Shown here in pieces: positions 10,408-18,972 of a stretch of 49,495 nt of DNA (position 1 is the first letter of the stretch; each line of letters opens with the position of its first letter). Where the stretch lies: the NCBI GenBank assembly GCA_014860585.1, contig JACZJL010000146.1:1-49495 (forward strand), given 5' to 3'. The notes under the pieces were generated by a model. It did not search any database and was not told where the DNA came from. It was given only the letters and a program-made list of their open reading frames with translations. A program made the translations under genes and the position numbers. The stretch comes from Bacteroidales bacterium (GTDB lineage Bacteria > Bacteroidota > Bacteroidia > Bacteroidales > 4484-276).

Positions 10408-10705
10408 AAACAATTTCCCGAGGGAAGGCATGAATTTCAGCCTGATAATCGGTAAGCATCAAATTTTTACTGATAATCAACAAGGTAGGCTTAGATTTAT
10501 TTCGTTAAAAATGATTAATTGAAAATGCTTAATCCAATTTACACTTTTCATCATTCTTATGATGAGTAATCCTCATTGATCTCATGATTTAACAAACAGG
10601 CTTATTTTCAGATTTTTACAGCTAACTGCTCCAAAATGGCAAACTTTTAAAATTTTAAAAACAGCGGAAACATCTCTTTAATGATCTCCGATATCATAGT
10701 TTGTC

Positions 10706-10713
10706 TAAATTTG
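10706..10713 (+). promoter_or_regulatory. Candidate promoter -7 element (TAAATTTG)
   Basis: TAAATTTGTC matches TAnnTTTG and lies 34 nt before the beta-propeller gene start. A second weaker element, TATCTTTA, occurs at 10729-10736. No -33 TTTG at proper spacing was found. Confidence 0.5.
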
Positions 10714-10747
10714 TCAAACAAATCAACTTATCTTTACAAGAAAAAAA

Positions 10748-12553
10748 ATGATTATGAAAAGAAATTTACTCCCTGTAATGATTTACCTGTTTTCGATGTC
10801 TCTTTTATCTGTTAATGTAATGTCTCAGGAATGGAAGACCATAAAAGAAACTGTTGCTGGACAAAACAAAAGTTTGGAAGAGGTCACCTTCACCAAAGTC
10901 ACAACAGGGCCGGTAGTGAATGATGGAGGGTGGAATTATGGGATGATCTGGTGCGATGTTGATCAGGATGGGCTTTCCGATCTTTTTGTTGTAAATAATG
11001 ACGCTAACAACGGAAAGCATAATTTCCTTTACATCAACAATGGCGGAGGCACTTTTACCAAAGTCACCGAAGGAGTAATTGTGAATGACTCCGGGAGTTC
11101 TTATGCGGCAACAGCTGCCATGATTGGCAGCGGTATTTATAACATAGGGATATTCGTGGCAAATCATAACGAAAACAATTGCCTTTACCTAAGAGATGGA
11201 AATGGCACTTTTACAAAAATTACCGACGGGATTATTGTAAATGATGGTGGCAAATCGGTTGGCGCTGCCTGGGCTGATTATGACCGTGACAACTTGCTTG
11301 ATCTTTACGTAGTGAATCGCGACCAGAAAAATTTCCTTTACCACAACCTGGGAAATGGTACTTTTGAGAAGATCACAACAGGCGCCATCGTAAACGATAT
11401 AGCCAACTCAAGCGTTTGTGCCTGGGGTGACTACAACAACGATGGTTACCCCGATCTTTATGTTGCTAATGCGGGAGCCCCGGGCTGTCTTTACAAAAAC
11501 AATGGCGACGGGACATTCACCAAAGTCCAGGATGTACCCTTTATTTCCGACATCTCGAGTTGCGCAGGCGCCAGTTGGGGAGACGCCAACAACGACGGTT
11601 ACCTCGACCTTTTTGTTTCAACCGGTTTGCTCGGCATGTATAACAACTGGTTTTACCTGAACAACGGCGACGGAACCTTTGCTAAAGTTACTGACAGCCC
11701 GCTGGTTAGTGATGTATTATGGTCGTCCGGTAGCGCCTGGGGTGATTTTGACAAGGATGGTCATCTTGATCTTGCTGTTGGCGGCTACGACGGAAATAAC
11801 CTGCTTTTCAGAAACGACCGGAACGGGGGATTTATAAAAGTAGAAAACAATGCTTTTGTAAACGATGGGAACTATACCATGGGATTGGCCTGGGCAGATA
11901 TTGACAACGACGGCGATCTCGACATTTTCACTGCCAAAAACAATTATTTTGGCGGCAATAATTCACTATTCCTCAATGATGGCAATGAAAATAACTGGCT
12001 GAAAGTGCTTGTACAAAGCAACGGCATCTACTCAACACCTGATTGCATCGGTGTACGCGTGGAGATCAAGGCAACCATCTTTGGTCAGCCTGTGACCCAG
12101 GTTCGCGAAATCAGCTCCCAAACGGGAGGTGGACAGGGCGGGCAAGGCGAATTTACGCAATTCTTCGGATTAGGCGACGCAACGCAGGTGGATACCCTCA
12201 GAATTTACCTTGACCAAAACAACCCGATTTATGAGGAATTTAGTCTCACAAGTATCAACAAATTGCATTTTATTTTGATCGACCCCTGGGGAATTGGTGA
12301 GGATAGCAAGGTGAACTCAACTGCGCTCCAGGTTTATCCCAATCCGGCTGATCATCTTGTAACCCTCTCCATTGCAGGCAACCAAAATCATATCAACTTC
12401 ACAATCATGGATATGAATGGAAGAGTAATCGAACAATCAGGCTTCACTGGAAACGAAACAATACTCGACATCAGCAATTTCAAACCAGGATTTTATTTCA
12501 TCAGGATGATGATCAATGGAGTATTAGTCACCAAAAAGTTGGCTGTAATGTAG
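10748..12553 (+). CDS. Secreted seven-repeat VCBS/FG-GAP beta-propeller protein with ASPIC/UnbV and T9SS domains
   Basis: A 601-residue protein starting with a signal peptide (MKRNLLPVMIYLFSMSLL; ATG at 10754 is an equally good start). Residues about 45-415 contain seven repeats of roughly 50 residues, each with a GTFTKVT-V-ND element, a W-D-NDG-LDL calcium-type loop and an NNGDGTF-like end, which suits one closed seven-bladed propeller. The second repeat has lost its D-x-D-x-DG loop (AAMIGSGIYNIGIF). Residues about 428-490 resemble the ASPIC/UnbV domain that often follows such propellers (FFGLGDATQVDTLRIY), and 527-601 is a T9SS sorting domain (VYPNPADH, KPGFYFIRM). Probably a surface-exposed or secreted adhesion or carbohydrate/protein-binding protein; no catalytic residues are recognisable. 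It is monocistronic. Confidence 0.85.
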   Translation: MIMKRNLLPVMIYLFSMSLLSVNVMSQEWKTIKETVAGQNKSLEEVTFTKVTTGPVVNDGGWNYGMIWCDVDQDGLSDLFVVNNDANNGKHNFLYINNGGGTFTKVTEGVIVNDSGSSYAATAAMIGSGIYNIGIFVANHNENNCLYLRDGNGTFTKITDGIIVNDGGKSVGAAWADYDRDNLLDLYVVNRDQKNFLYHNLGNGTFEKITTGAIVNDIANSSVCAWGDYNNDGYPDLYVANAGAPGCLYKNNGDGTFTKVQDVPFISDISSCAGASWGDANNDGYLDLFVSTGLLGMYNNWFYLNNGDGTFAKVTDSPLVSDVLWSSGSAWGDFDKDGHLDLAVGGYDGNNLLFRNDRNGGFIKVENNAFVNDGNYTMGLAWADIDNDGDLDIFTAKNNYFGGNNSLFLNDGNENNWLKVLVQSNGIYSTPDCIGVRVEIKATIFGQPVTQVREISSQTGGGQGGQGEFTQFFGLGDATQVDTLRIYLDQNNPIYEEFSLTSINKLHFILIDPWGIGEDSKVNSTALQVYPNPADHLVTLSIAGNQNHINFTIMDMNGRVIEQSGFTGNETILDISNFKPGFYFIRMMINGVLVTKKLAVM

Positions 12554-12702
12554 GTATAATCCTGAAAAATTTTAAATTTCTGGCAGGTTTTTAAGAATCA
12601 ACACAACCGGGGTATCGGATCCGGCTGTTATGATTACAGAATCGCTGTAAAGCTTCTGAACTTCCGCCTGACACTGGGAACACAGTCCCAAGGAATTCAG
12701 CA

Positions 12703-13833
12703 CTAATTCAATCGGAAATAGTCCATGATATTATCCGGTGTGTCTGGATTTAAGAAGTTTATATTCAGGATGATTTCAAAATAAATAAACACCAAAAACC
12801 CGATGTAAAGCAGCGCCAGTGCAATTGCTTTGGTTGTGTTGAATTGATTCCCTGTAATGAAAATCAACATTGTTCCGATGGTAATAATTAACAGTGCAAA
12901 CCAGATATCAAAAGAGGCATCAAGAATTTGCTGATCCATGGAGATTGATCCGAAAAAGATAGTGTAAAGTAACAGTGGAAATCCAAGGGCAAAACTGATG
13001 TCGAAAATGTTACTCCCAAGAGCGTTCGAGAAAGCGTCTTCGTAGTTACCTTTGCGGGCATCACGAATGGAGATCATGGTATCGGGGATACTTGATGCCG
13101 CGGATGCAAGGATCACCGAAATAAAAATCAGCGGAATATCCATTGCTTTACCCAACTCATCGGTGGAATAGACAAGAAGCCATGTACCGATTATCATCAC
13201 CAGGGTGCTGAATGATAGAAGACGCCAGGCATTGGCAGTACCAATTGATTTTCCCTTCAGAACAAACTTTTCAAGATTGATTAGCAGATAGTCTTCAACA
13301 GCAATCTTAGCAGTTAGTGGCGAGTACCTGTAGTTTTCGCCCTTACCAATAATCTTTTTATGCGAAATAAAAAGCCAGGCAATGTAAATCAGATAAGGAG
13401 CCGTTAGCAGCATTCCATCGACCCAGTTGAGGCGGCCATGATTAATAAGGATCGCCAGGAGTCCCGTGATGATAATCAAAGCTATGCCGTCGCGAACCAT
13501 GGTTTGTCTTACCAGTGTGATGATTGCATTTTTGTTGGTCAGGCGCACAACAACGAAAATTGAAAATGGGATGATCAGTATGTTAAAAATGGCGCTGCCC
13601 GCCGTTATGCCAAGGCCACCCGAAAACCCATCAGACTTCCTTAAATAGAACAAGAAAAAGAGCGTTGATAAAAACTCGGGCATTGAGCTGGCAATAGCAT
13701 TGATTGTCGCACCTTTGATACCTTTGGTGAGTCTCCTTCCCAAAAAATCGCTGGCCAGTTCAAACCCATCGGTAGAGCGCCAAATAATAAAACCACTTAA
13801 AACAATCCCAAGCAAAGCAAAAATGATATCCAT
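12703..13833 (-). CDS. Sodium/calcium exchanger family membrane protein
   Basis: A 376-residue inner-membrane antiporter of the CaCA superfamily with two homologous halves of about five membrane segments each. The first alpha-repeat carries INAIASSMPEF and GSAIFNIL (residues about 45-85), the second ASSIPDTMISI and LGSNIFDISFALG (about 243-283); these acidic residues form the cation sites in the family. A hydrophilic loop (HKKIIGKGENYRYSP) separates the halves. It probably exports Ca2+ in exchange for Na+ or H+. It lies 23 nt downstream of the glycosyltransferase gene on the same strand and is likely co-transcribed with it. Confidence 0.85.
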   Translation of the reverse strand: MDIIFALLGIVLSGFIIWRSTDGFELASDFLGRRLTKGIKGATINAIASSMPEFLSTLFFLFYLRKSDGFSGGLGITAGSAIFNILIIPFSIFVVVRLTNKNAIITLVRQTMVRDGIALIIITGLLAILINHGRLNWVDGMLLTAPYLIYIAWLFISHKKIIGKGENYRYSPLTAKIAVEDYLLINLEKFVLKGKSIGTANAWRLLSFSTLVMIIGTWLLVYSTDELGKAMDIPLIFISVILASAASSIPDTMISIRDARKGNYEDAFSNALGSNIFDISFALGFPLLLYTIFFGSISMDQQILDASFDIWFALLIITIGTMLIFITGNQFNTTKAIALALLYIGFLVFIYFEIILNINFLNPDTPDNIMDYFRLN

Positions 13834-13856
13834 TTGTAAACAGTTATTCTTTCATC

Positions 13857-14852
13857 TTATTTATTTCCCCAAAACTTTTTTATTGCTTCAACGATTGTAT
13901 TCACATCCTGATCCATCATACATTTGAAATGCTTTTCCGGGCATTTTTCAAAACCAATCTTCGAGCATGGCCTGCAGGGTAACCCATTGACTTCAAAAAT
14001 CCTGAATCTATCAGAATGTTGCGGCATGTAAGGATACATCCCAAGCTCGGGCACTGTATTTCCCCAGATGGAGATCAGCGGTTTGTTGAAAGCCGCCGCG
14101 ATATGCATCAGACCGGTGTCATTGGTGATTACCACCCTGGCCTGTTCTACAATCGATGCCGACTGGCTGATATTAAATTTCCCGCAGGTTGAAGAAACCC
14201 GTTCCCCAACCTGTTGTTCAATTTTTCTTCCCTCTTCAATCTCTTCGGGGCCGCCAAGAATTACTACCGGATAAGTAAACCGGCCGATCAGTTCAATGAC
14301 TTTTTCGGTCGGCAGTTGTTTGGTTTTATGCTTTCCGCCAATCACCATAGCTACATATCCCTTCTGATGGGTTTGAGGGAGCAAATCCATCGAAATCCGG
14401 TCCTGATCAGCAATATAATAATCAAGGCCTGCCATATCGTTAATCACACCAAGACCCTTAACCGCACTGAAGTACCTGTCAACAATGTGGATATCGGGCA
14501 AAAGATTGATCTTGAATCTTACCAACAGCCATTTCCTGAAGTTGAGTTTTGTGAATGAAGTGCCCTTCCTTCCAAGTTTCAGCCTTATCCCAAATGAACG
14601 AAAGTTTTTATGAAGATCAACTATGTGATCGTAATGCTCTTTTAACAATCCGGGAATTACTTCATCAATGTTCTTATGGATGGTGATTATTTTGTCAATG
14701 TATGGATTGCTCTTCAACACCGGTTCAAATGCCTGCTTGGTGAGGTAGTGCACCTCACTTTCTGCAAGCTGCTTTTTCAGGCATCGTACAATCGGCGTAG
14801 TCAGCACAATATCGCCAATGGAGCTGAAACGTATGACAAGTATCTTCTTCAC
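13857..14852 (-). CDS. Glycosyltransferase family 9 (heptosyltransferase-like)
   Basis: A GT-B fold transferase of the ADP-heptose:LPS heptosyltransferase family, probably acting on lipopolysaccharide or another surface glycolipid. I place the start at the GTG at 14852, giving 331 residues beginning (V/M)KKILVIRFSSIGD, the family N-terminus; the frame stays open upstream to 14993 but that extension is low-complexity and would overlap the divergent tatD gene. The C-terminal donor-site motif ITNDTGLMHIAAAF followed by PLISIWGNTVPE is intact, as is DLHKNFRS. A Cys-rich tail (CRPCSKIGFEKC) is common in Bacteroidota members. The exact sugar is unknown. Confidence 0.85.
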   Translation of the reverse strand: MKKILVIRFSSIGDIVLTTPIVRCLKKQLAESEVHYLTKQAFEPVLKSNPYIDKIITIHKNIDEVIPGLLKEHYDHIVDLHKNFRSFGIRLKLGRKGTSFTKLNFRKWLLVRFKINLLPDIHIVDRYFSAVKGLGVINDMAGLDYYIADQDRISMDLLPQTHQKGYVAMVIGGKHKTKQLPTEKVIELIGRFTYPVVILGGPEEIEEGRKIEQQVGERVSSTCGKFNISQSASIVEQARVVITNDTGLMHIAAAFNKPLISIWGNTVPELGMYPYMPQHSDRFRIFEVNGLPCRPCSKIGFEKCPEKHFKCMMDQDVNTIVEAIKKFWGNK

Positions 14853-14866
14853 CCGGAAATTTTTGG

Positions 14867-14874
14867 CGAAAGTA
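14867..14874 (-). promoter_or_regulatory. Candidate -7 element of glycosyltransferase gene (TACTTTCG)
   Basis: TACTTTCG on the minus strand differs by one base from TAnnTTTG and lies 14 nt upstream of the chosen GTG start. Its position supports the shorter reading frame rather than the 14993 start. Confidence 0.45.
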
Positions 14875-14939
14875 CAAAATATGGAGGGAGTGTTTTGGGG
14901 ATCGTGCATTTTTCGCGAATCACTCTGTTCAAAAACAGC

Positions 14940-14947
14940 TACTTTTG
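14940..14947 (+). promoter_or_regulatory. Promoter -7 element abutting tatD start (TACTTTTG)
   Basis: TACTTTTGCCGC is immediately followed by the ATG at 14952, so transcription should begin at or about the start codon. The identical arrangement occurs at the flavin reductase gene near 43.24 kb. A clear TTTG at -33 is not seen here. Confidence 0.55.
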
Positions 14948-14951
14948 CCGC

Positions 14952-15728
14952 ATGATCCTGACTGACACACATACACATCTTTACCTTGAGCATTTTGATC
15001 CGGATCGCGACGAAATGCTCAGCCGTGCTTTCGATGCGGGAGTAAAATTCATGCTCCTGCCAAATATCGACAGTGTATCGGCGCCAAAAATGCTTGACCT
15101 GTGTGCCCGTTATCCCAAAAATCTGTTTCCGATGATCGGGCTACATCCTACTGACGTAAAAGAGAACTTTGAAAATGAATTGGAAAATGTAGTCCGGTTG
15201 CTAAACACAAATACGTTTTATGCAATTGGTGAAACAGGGATTGATCTTTACTGGGACAAGACATTTATTGCTGAACAAAAAATCGCATTGCGTTATCAGA
15301 TTCAACTGGCAAAAGATCATAGATTACCCATTGTCTTGCACGTCAGAGAATCGTTTGACGAGATTTTCGGGGTGTTATATGAGACAGCAGACGAACATTT
15401 GACCGGTGTTTTTCATTGCTTTACCGGCACTGCAGAACAAGCTGCAAAAGCCATCGGGATGGGATTTAAGCTGGGATTAGGTGGAGTATTGACATACAAA
15501 AATTCAGGGCTTGACAAAGTAGTGACCGCTATTGACATGAAACACTTTTTACTCGAGACCGATTCGCCTTTTCTAAGTCCAAATCCTTTCAGGGGGAAAC
15601 GTAACGAAAGTTCCTACATCAGGTTTGTTGCAGAGAAACTGGCCGAAATAAAGGGATTAACCATTGAGGAGGTTGCTGCCATTACTACCCGTAATGCCAT
15701 CGAACTTTTCAGATTTCCGACAATTTAA
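14952..15728 (+). CDS. tatD: TatD family metal-dependent hydrolase
   Basis: A 258-residue TIM-barrel hydrolase of the TatD DNase family, cytosolic, with nuclease or deoxyribonuclease-type activity in characterised members. The N-terminal metal motif DTHTHLY, a central GETGIDLYW, HVRES, GVFHCFTG and the late LLETDSPFLSP motif are all present. The start at 14952 is chosen because the family begins M-(I/L)-(L/V)-x-DTH; the open frame upstream to 14676 is an overlap with the divergent glycosyltransferase gene. It is followed 29 nt later by asparaginase on the same strand, so the two probably form an operon. Confidence 0.9.
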   Translation: MILTDTHTHLYLEHFDPDRDEMLSRAFDAGVKFMLLPNIDSVSAPKMLDLCARYPKNLFPMIGLHPTDVKENFENELENVVRLLNTNTFYAIGETGIDLYWDKTFIAEQKIALRYQIQLAKDHRLPIVLHVRESFDEIFGVLYETADEHLTGVFHCFTGTAEQAAKAIGMGFKLGLGGVLTYKNSGLDKVVTAIDMKHFLLETDSPFLSPNPFRGKRNESSYIRFVAEKLAEIKGLTIEEVAAITTRNAIELFRFPTI

Positions 15729-15757
15729 ACAGAATTACTCAAATCCTAAAACAGATC

Positions 15758-16798
15758 ATGAAATCCTCATCAAAAAAGTCCATCCTGGTGATTTATACCG
15801 GCGGTACGATCGGAATGATTAAGGATGTGGGAACCGGCGTTCTAAAACCCTTTAATTTCGATAGTGTTTATGAACACCTGCCTTCACTCAAACTATTTGA
15901 TTTCACCATAGATAACTATTGCTTTGACCCTGTGATTGATTCGTCCAATATGCAGCCTAAGTATTGGATAGAAATTGCCCGCGTGATTGAAAAAAAATAT
16001 GAGGATTATGATGGTTTTGTTGTGCTACACGGATCTGACACCATGGCTTACACCGCATCGGCGCTTAGCTTCATGTTTGAAAACCTCAATAAACCGGTGA
16101 TTCTGACAGGTTCGCAACTGCCTCTGGGGATGGTTCGCACTGATGGTCGCGAAAACTTTGTGACAGCCCTCGAAATTGCAGCTGCAACGATTGATGATAC
16201 ACCCATCGTCCCCGAAGTAGCCATTTATTTCGAAAATCAACTGATGCGTGGAAACCGAACTATCAAATTTAACGCAGAAAACTTCGAGGCATTCCGATCA
16301 CCAAATTACCCCCCATTAGCCACTGTAGGCATTCACATCAAATATAATCATGCTCAGATACGAAAACCAAACTTCAAGAAGCTGAGGCTTAATACAAACC
16401 TTTGCACCGACATTGTTATTTTAAAACTCTTTCCTGGAATTACTGAAAATACAATCCGTGCAATTCTTCAAACAGATGGCTTGCGGGGTATTATATTTGA
16501 AACTTACGGCACTGGAAATGCTCCAACCGAAAAGTGGCTGCTCGATCTGCTGGCTGATACCGTTGACAAAGGGATTGTTATTTTAAACGTCACTCAATGC
16601 CAGGGTGGAAGTGTAGACATGGAAAAATACCAGACCGGTATGGCATTGAAAAAAGTTGGCGTCTTAAGCGGAAACGACATCACCACTGAGGCAGCAATTG
16701 CAAAAATGATGCATGTATTGGCGAACTACAAAAAGCCCTCAGAAATCAATTCCATGATGATATCAACCATTGCAGGAGAAGTAACAATGGATAAATAA
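15758..16798 (+). CDS. ansA: Type I L-asparaginase
   Basis: A 346-residue cytoplasmic-type asparaginase converting asparagine to aspartate and ammonia. The first catalytic threonine lies in YTGGTIGMI (Thr17), and the second catalytic patch reads HGSDTMAYTAS, where residue 93 is Ser instead of the family's usual Thr next to the conserved Asp94. Other conserved parts are LTGSQLPLGMVRTDGREN and the late GGNDITTEAA-like GNDITTEAAIAKM. No signal peptide. Second gene after tatD with a 29-nt gap. Serine keeps the hydroxyl group, so the enzyme may still work. Confidence 0.9.
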   Translation: MKSSSKKSILVIYTGGTIGMIKDVGTGVLKPFNFDSVYEHLPSLKLFDFTIDNYCFDPVIDSSNMQPKYWIEIARVIEKKYEDYDGFVVLHGSDTMAYTASALSFMFENLNKPVILTGSQLPLGMVRTDGRENFVTALEIAAATIDDTPIVPEVAIYFENQLMRGNRTIKFNAENFEAFRSPNYPPLATVGIHIKYNHAQIRKPNFKKLRLNTNLCTDIVILKLFPGITENTIRAILQTDGLRGIIFETYGTGNAPTEKWLLDLLADTVDKGIVILNVTQCQGGSVDMEKYQTGMALKKVGVLSGNDITTEAAIAKMMHVLANYKKPSEINSMMISTIAGEVTMDK

Positions 16799-16897
16799 CG
16801 GCGCTCAATTGATTTTTTTTGATGTTTATTTAATTGATAATCATCATACTATCAAAATTAAAAAAAGATTACATGTTTTTGTATCAGATATTTTTTT

Positions 16898-16905
16898 TAC
16901 TTTAG
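16898..16905 (+). promoter_or_regulatory. Candidate -7 element for tRNA-Ser (TACTTTAG)
   Basis: TACTTTAGCCGC is a one-base variant of TAnnTTTG, 44 nt before the mature tRNA-Ser. It follows a T-rich run (16891-16898). Confidence 0.45.
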
Positions 16906-16949
16906 CCGCTCAAATTTTTAGGAGGAACGATTGAAATTCTTGGACGTTT

Positions 16950-17040
16950 GGAGAGGTGGCCGAGTGGTTGAAGGCGCACGCCTGGAAAGTGTGTGTACGC
17001 CAAAAGCGTATCGGGGGTTCGAATCCCTTCCTCTCCGCCA
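16950..17040 (+). tRNA. tRNA-Ser (GGA anticodon)
   Basis: A 91-nt class II tRNA. The acceptor GGAGAGG pairs with CCTCTCC, followed by discriminator G and an encoded CCA. The D-arm (GGCCGAGTGGTTGAAGGC), the anticodon loop CTGGAAA with GGA at 16984-16986, a long variable arm (TACGC/GCGTA) and the T-loop GTTCGAATC are all visible. A T7 run follows the CCA directly. Confidence 0.95.
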
Positions 17041-17124
17041 TTTTTTTGATAAAATGCTGATTTTGAATTAATTTAATTTTAATAAACAGGAAACATTTAA
17101 TTATTTAATCAACAAAAGTAAACC

Positions 17125-17952
17125 ATGAAAAAATTATTTGCTTTTTTGACGATTGCTGCACTCTTCACATTTGGAATTGCAGTTACAGTTTTTGCACAGG
17201 ATCAAACTACCACAGACCAGGCGGCTCAGACTGAAGCAGCAGATATGGGTCAGGATGAGAGCATGGAAGACGAACCCGTGCAATCCACTCTCGAAGCCGA
17301 ACCAGAGGTAGAAAAAGAATTTCACCAGATTTTAAAAGAAAAATTCATTGAGGGTGACTGGCGTTTTATGGGTATCGTATTGCTCACGCTGATATTCGGG
17401 TTGGCATTGTCCATTGAAAGGATTATTTACTTAAACCTTTCCACAACCAATACCAGCAAGCTACTGAATAAAGTGGAATCTGCCCTCGAAACCGGTGGAA
17501 TTGAAAGCGCAAAAGAGGTCTGCAAAAATACAAGAGGTCCTGTGGCTGGTATTTTTTACCAGGGCCTTGAAAGGTACAGTGAAGGATTGGATATTGTTGA
17601 GAAATCAGTTGTTGGGTATGGCAGTGTGTTAATGGGACGCCTGGAGTCAGGTTTGTCCTGGATTTCACTTTTTATTGCCCTTGCCCCTATGCTTGGCTTC
17701 CTTGGAACAGTTATCGGAATGGTTCAGGCATTTGATGATATCGCAGCTGCCGGTGACATTTCTCCAACCATCGTAGCCAGTGGTATTAAAGTAGCTCTTT
17801 TAACCACAGTTTTCGGATTGGTCGTTGCTATTATCCTTCAGCTTTTTTACAACTACATTGTGTCAAAAATTGATGGCCTTGTCAACAGTATGGAAGACAG
17901 TACCATTTCTTTTATTGATATTCTTACAAAATTCAAACTCAACAAAAAATAG
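17125..17952 (+). CDS. exbB: MotA/TolQ/ExbB family proton channel protein
   Basis: A 275-residue inner-membrane protein of the ExbB/TolQ family, part of the complex that converts proton-motive force into energy for TonB-dependent transport. It has an N-terminal signal-like segment (MKKLFAFLTIAALFTF) and an acidic Gln/Glu-rich periplasmic stretch (residues 25-70), a membrane segment at about 80-95 and two more near 170-260. The signature SLFIALAPMLGFLGTVIGM and the following KVALLTTVFGLVVAI match the channel core. First gene of a four-gene operon with two ExbD genes. Confidence 0.9.
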   Translation: MKKLFAFLTIAALFTFGIAVTVFAQDQTTTDQAAQTEAADMGQDESMEDEPVQSTLEAEPEVEKEFHQILKEKFIEGDWRFMGIVLLTLIFGLALSIERIIYLNLSTTNTSKLLNKVESALETGGIESAKEVCKNTRGPVAGIFYQGLERYSEGLDIVEKSVVGYGSVLMGRLESGLSWISLFIALAPMLGFLGTVIGMVQAFDDIAAAGDISPTIVASGIKVALLTTVFGLVVAIILQLFYNYIVSKIDGLVNSMEDSTISFIDILTKFKLNKK

Positions 17953-17964
17953 AAAGGCATCACA

Positions 17965-18384
17965 ATGAAAGACAAAGTAGCAACAACGCTCAGGATATTT
18001 CTAACCTTGCTGTTGGTTGTATCTGGGGTGCTTTTTATCATTTTTTACTCAACGGGAGAAGAATTTACCAGTGCTGTACTTACCTGGGGTTATATACTTC
18101 TGGCCATTACAGTCATCGTAACCATTGTGTTCCCGATCTTAAACACCATCTCAAATCCAAAAAGTGGAAAAACAGTACTTGTAGGAATTATCGGATTTAT
18201 TGTTTTATATCTGATTTCTCATGGACTGGCTTCTGGTAATATTGAAGGAGATGTTTACCAGGTTTTCAATATAACCGAAGCTACATCCAGATTTATTGGA
18301 GCCATGCTCAACATGACTTTTATTCTGGCAATTGTAGCAGTGTTGGCAATTATTTATTCTGGGATTTCCAATTCATTAAAATAA
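17965..18384 (+). CDS. Small four-helix membrane protein between exbB and exbD
   Basis: A 139-residue hydrophobic protein with four predicted membrane segments (about 10-30, 40-60, 72-92 and 112-135). I recognise no catalytic motif or named domain. It sits 12 nt after exbB and 10 nt before the first exbD, so it is translated with them; a structural or assembly role in the ExbB/ExbD complex is a reasonable inference from position only. Similar unnamed proteins are common at this place in Bacteroidota ExbBD operons. Confidence 0.75.
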   Translation: MKDKVATTLRIFLTLLLVVSGVLFIIFYSTGEEFTSAVLTWGYILLAITVIVTIVFPILNTISNPKSGKTVLVGIIGFIVLYLISHGLASGNIEGDVYQVFNITEATSRFIGAMLNMTFILAIVAVLAIIYSGISNSLK

Positions 18385-18394
18385 GAAAAACACT

Positions 18395-18970
18395 ATGGCA
18401 AGGCCACTTCAAGAAATTAATGCCGGATCAATGGCAGATATCGCCTTCTTGTTGCTGATCTTCTTCCTGGTAACAACAACCATGGATGTGGATACAGGAA
18501 TCGGAAGGAGACTTCCACCGCCATTAACCGGTGATGAAAAACCACCGGACATTAACGAACGTAACATCTTTACTGTTAATATCAACAGTCGCGATCGCCT
18601 TCAGGTTGATGGCCAACCTGGTGATATCCGTACACTTCGTCAGCAAACCAAAGAGTTTCTGAGGAATCCGCAAAACCGTGATGATATGCCTGAGATGATT
18701 ACCAAGACATTTCCAGAGCTTGGCGCTGTCAGGGTACCCAAGAATGCTGTCATTTCATTGAAAAATGACCGTGGAACATCCTACAAGATGTACATTGCCG
18801 TCCAAAATGAATTGGCGGCTGCTATCGCAGAATTACGGAACGAACTTTCGATGGAAAAATTTGGTAAACGCTTCACCGAGCTTACTATTGATACTCAAAT
18901 TGAGGCCATCCAGTCAGCCGTTCCAATTCCTATTTCAGAAGCTGAACCAGTAGAAGTTGGAGGAGAATAA
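18395..18970 (+). CDS. exbD: ExbD/TolR family biopolymer transport protein (first copy)
   Basis: A 191-residue ExbD-type protein. A short cytoplasmic N-terminus leads into one membrane helix with the conserved proton-carrying Asp in GSMADIAFLLLIFFLV (Asp15), and the rest is periplasmic. The periplasmic part (residues 60-165) is longer than in enterobacterial ExbD (about 140 residues in total) and contains an extra segment rich in Asp/Asn and Arg (RNPQNRDDMPEM). It ends 2 nt before the second exbD, implying coupled translation. Two different ExbD subunits probably form a heterodimer in the ExbB channel. Confidence 0.9.
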   Translation: MARPLQEINAGSMADIAFLLLIFFLVTTTMDVDTGIGRRLPPPLTGDEKPPDINERNIFTVNINSRDRLQVDGQPGDIRTLRQQTKEFLRNPQNRDDMPEMITKTFPELGAVRVPKNAVISLKNDRGTSYKMYIAVQNELAAAIAELRNELSMEKFGKRFTELTIDTQIEAIQSAVPIPISEAEPVEVGGE

Positions 18971-18972
18971 TT

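Larger units (their letters stand above)
10361..10747. other. Intergenic region between divergent transcripts
   Basis: This 387-bp AT-rich stretch separates the carboxylase operon (minus) from the beta-propeller gene (plus). It holds the promoter element for each side, near 10400 and 10706. I find no hairpin terminator, RNA gene or plausible small reading frame in the middle. Confidence 0.6.

Noticed and set aside
12554-12702. Small TGGGA/TCCCA hairpin near 12675-12690 as terminator
   Set aside because: Stem is only 5 bp and no T-run follows on either strand.
14676-14951. Upstream extension of the tatD frame
   Set aside because: The family N-terminus begins at 14952 and the extension overlaps the start of the divergent glycosyltransferase.
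14853-14993. Upstream extension of the glycosyltransferase frame
   Set aside because: The family-type start MKKILVIRFSS-like is at the GTG 14852 and the extension has no family similarity.
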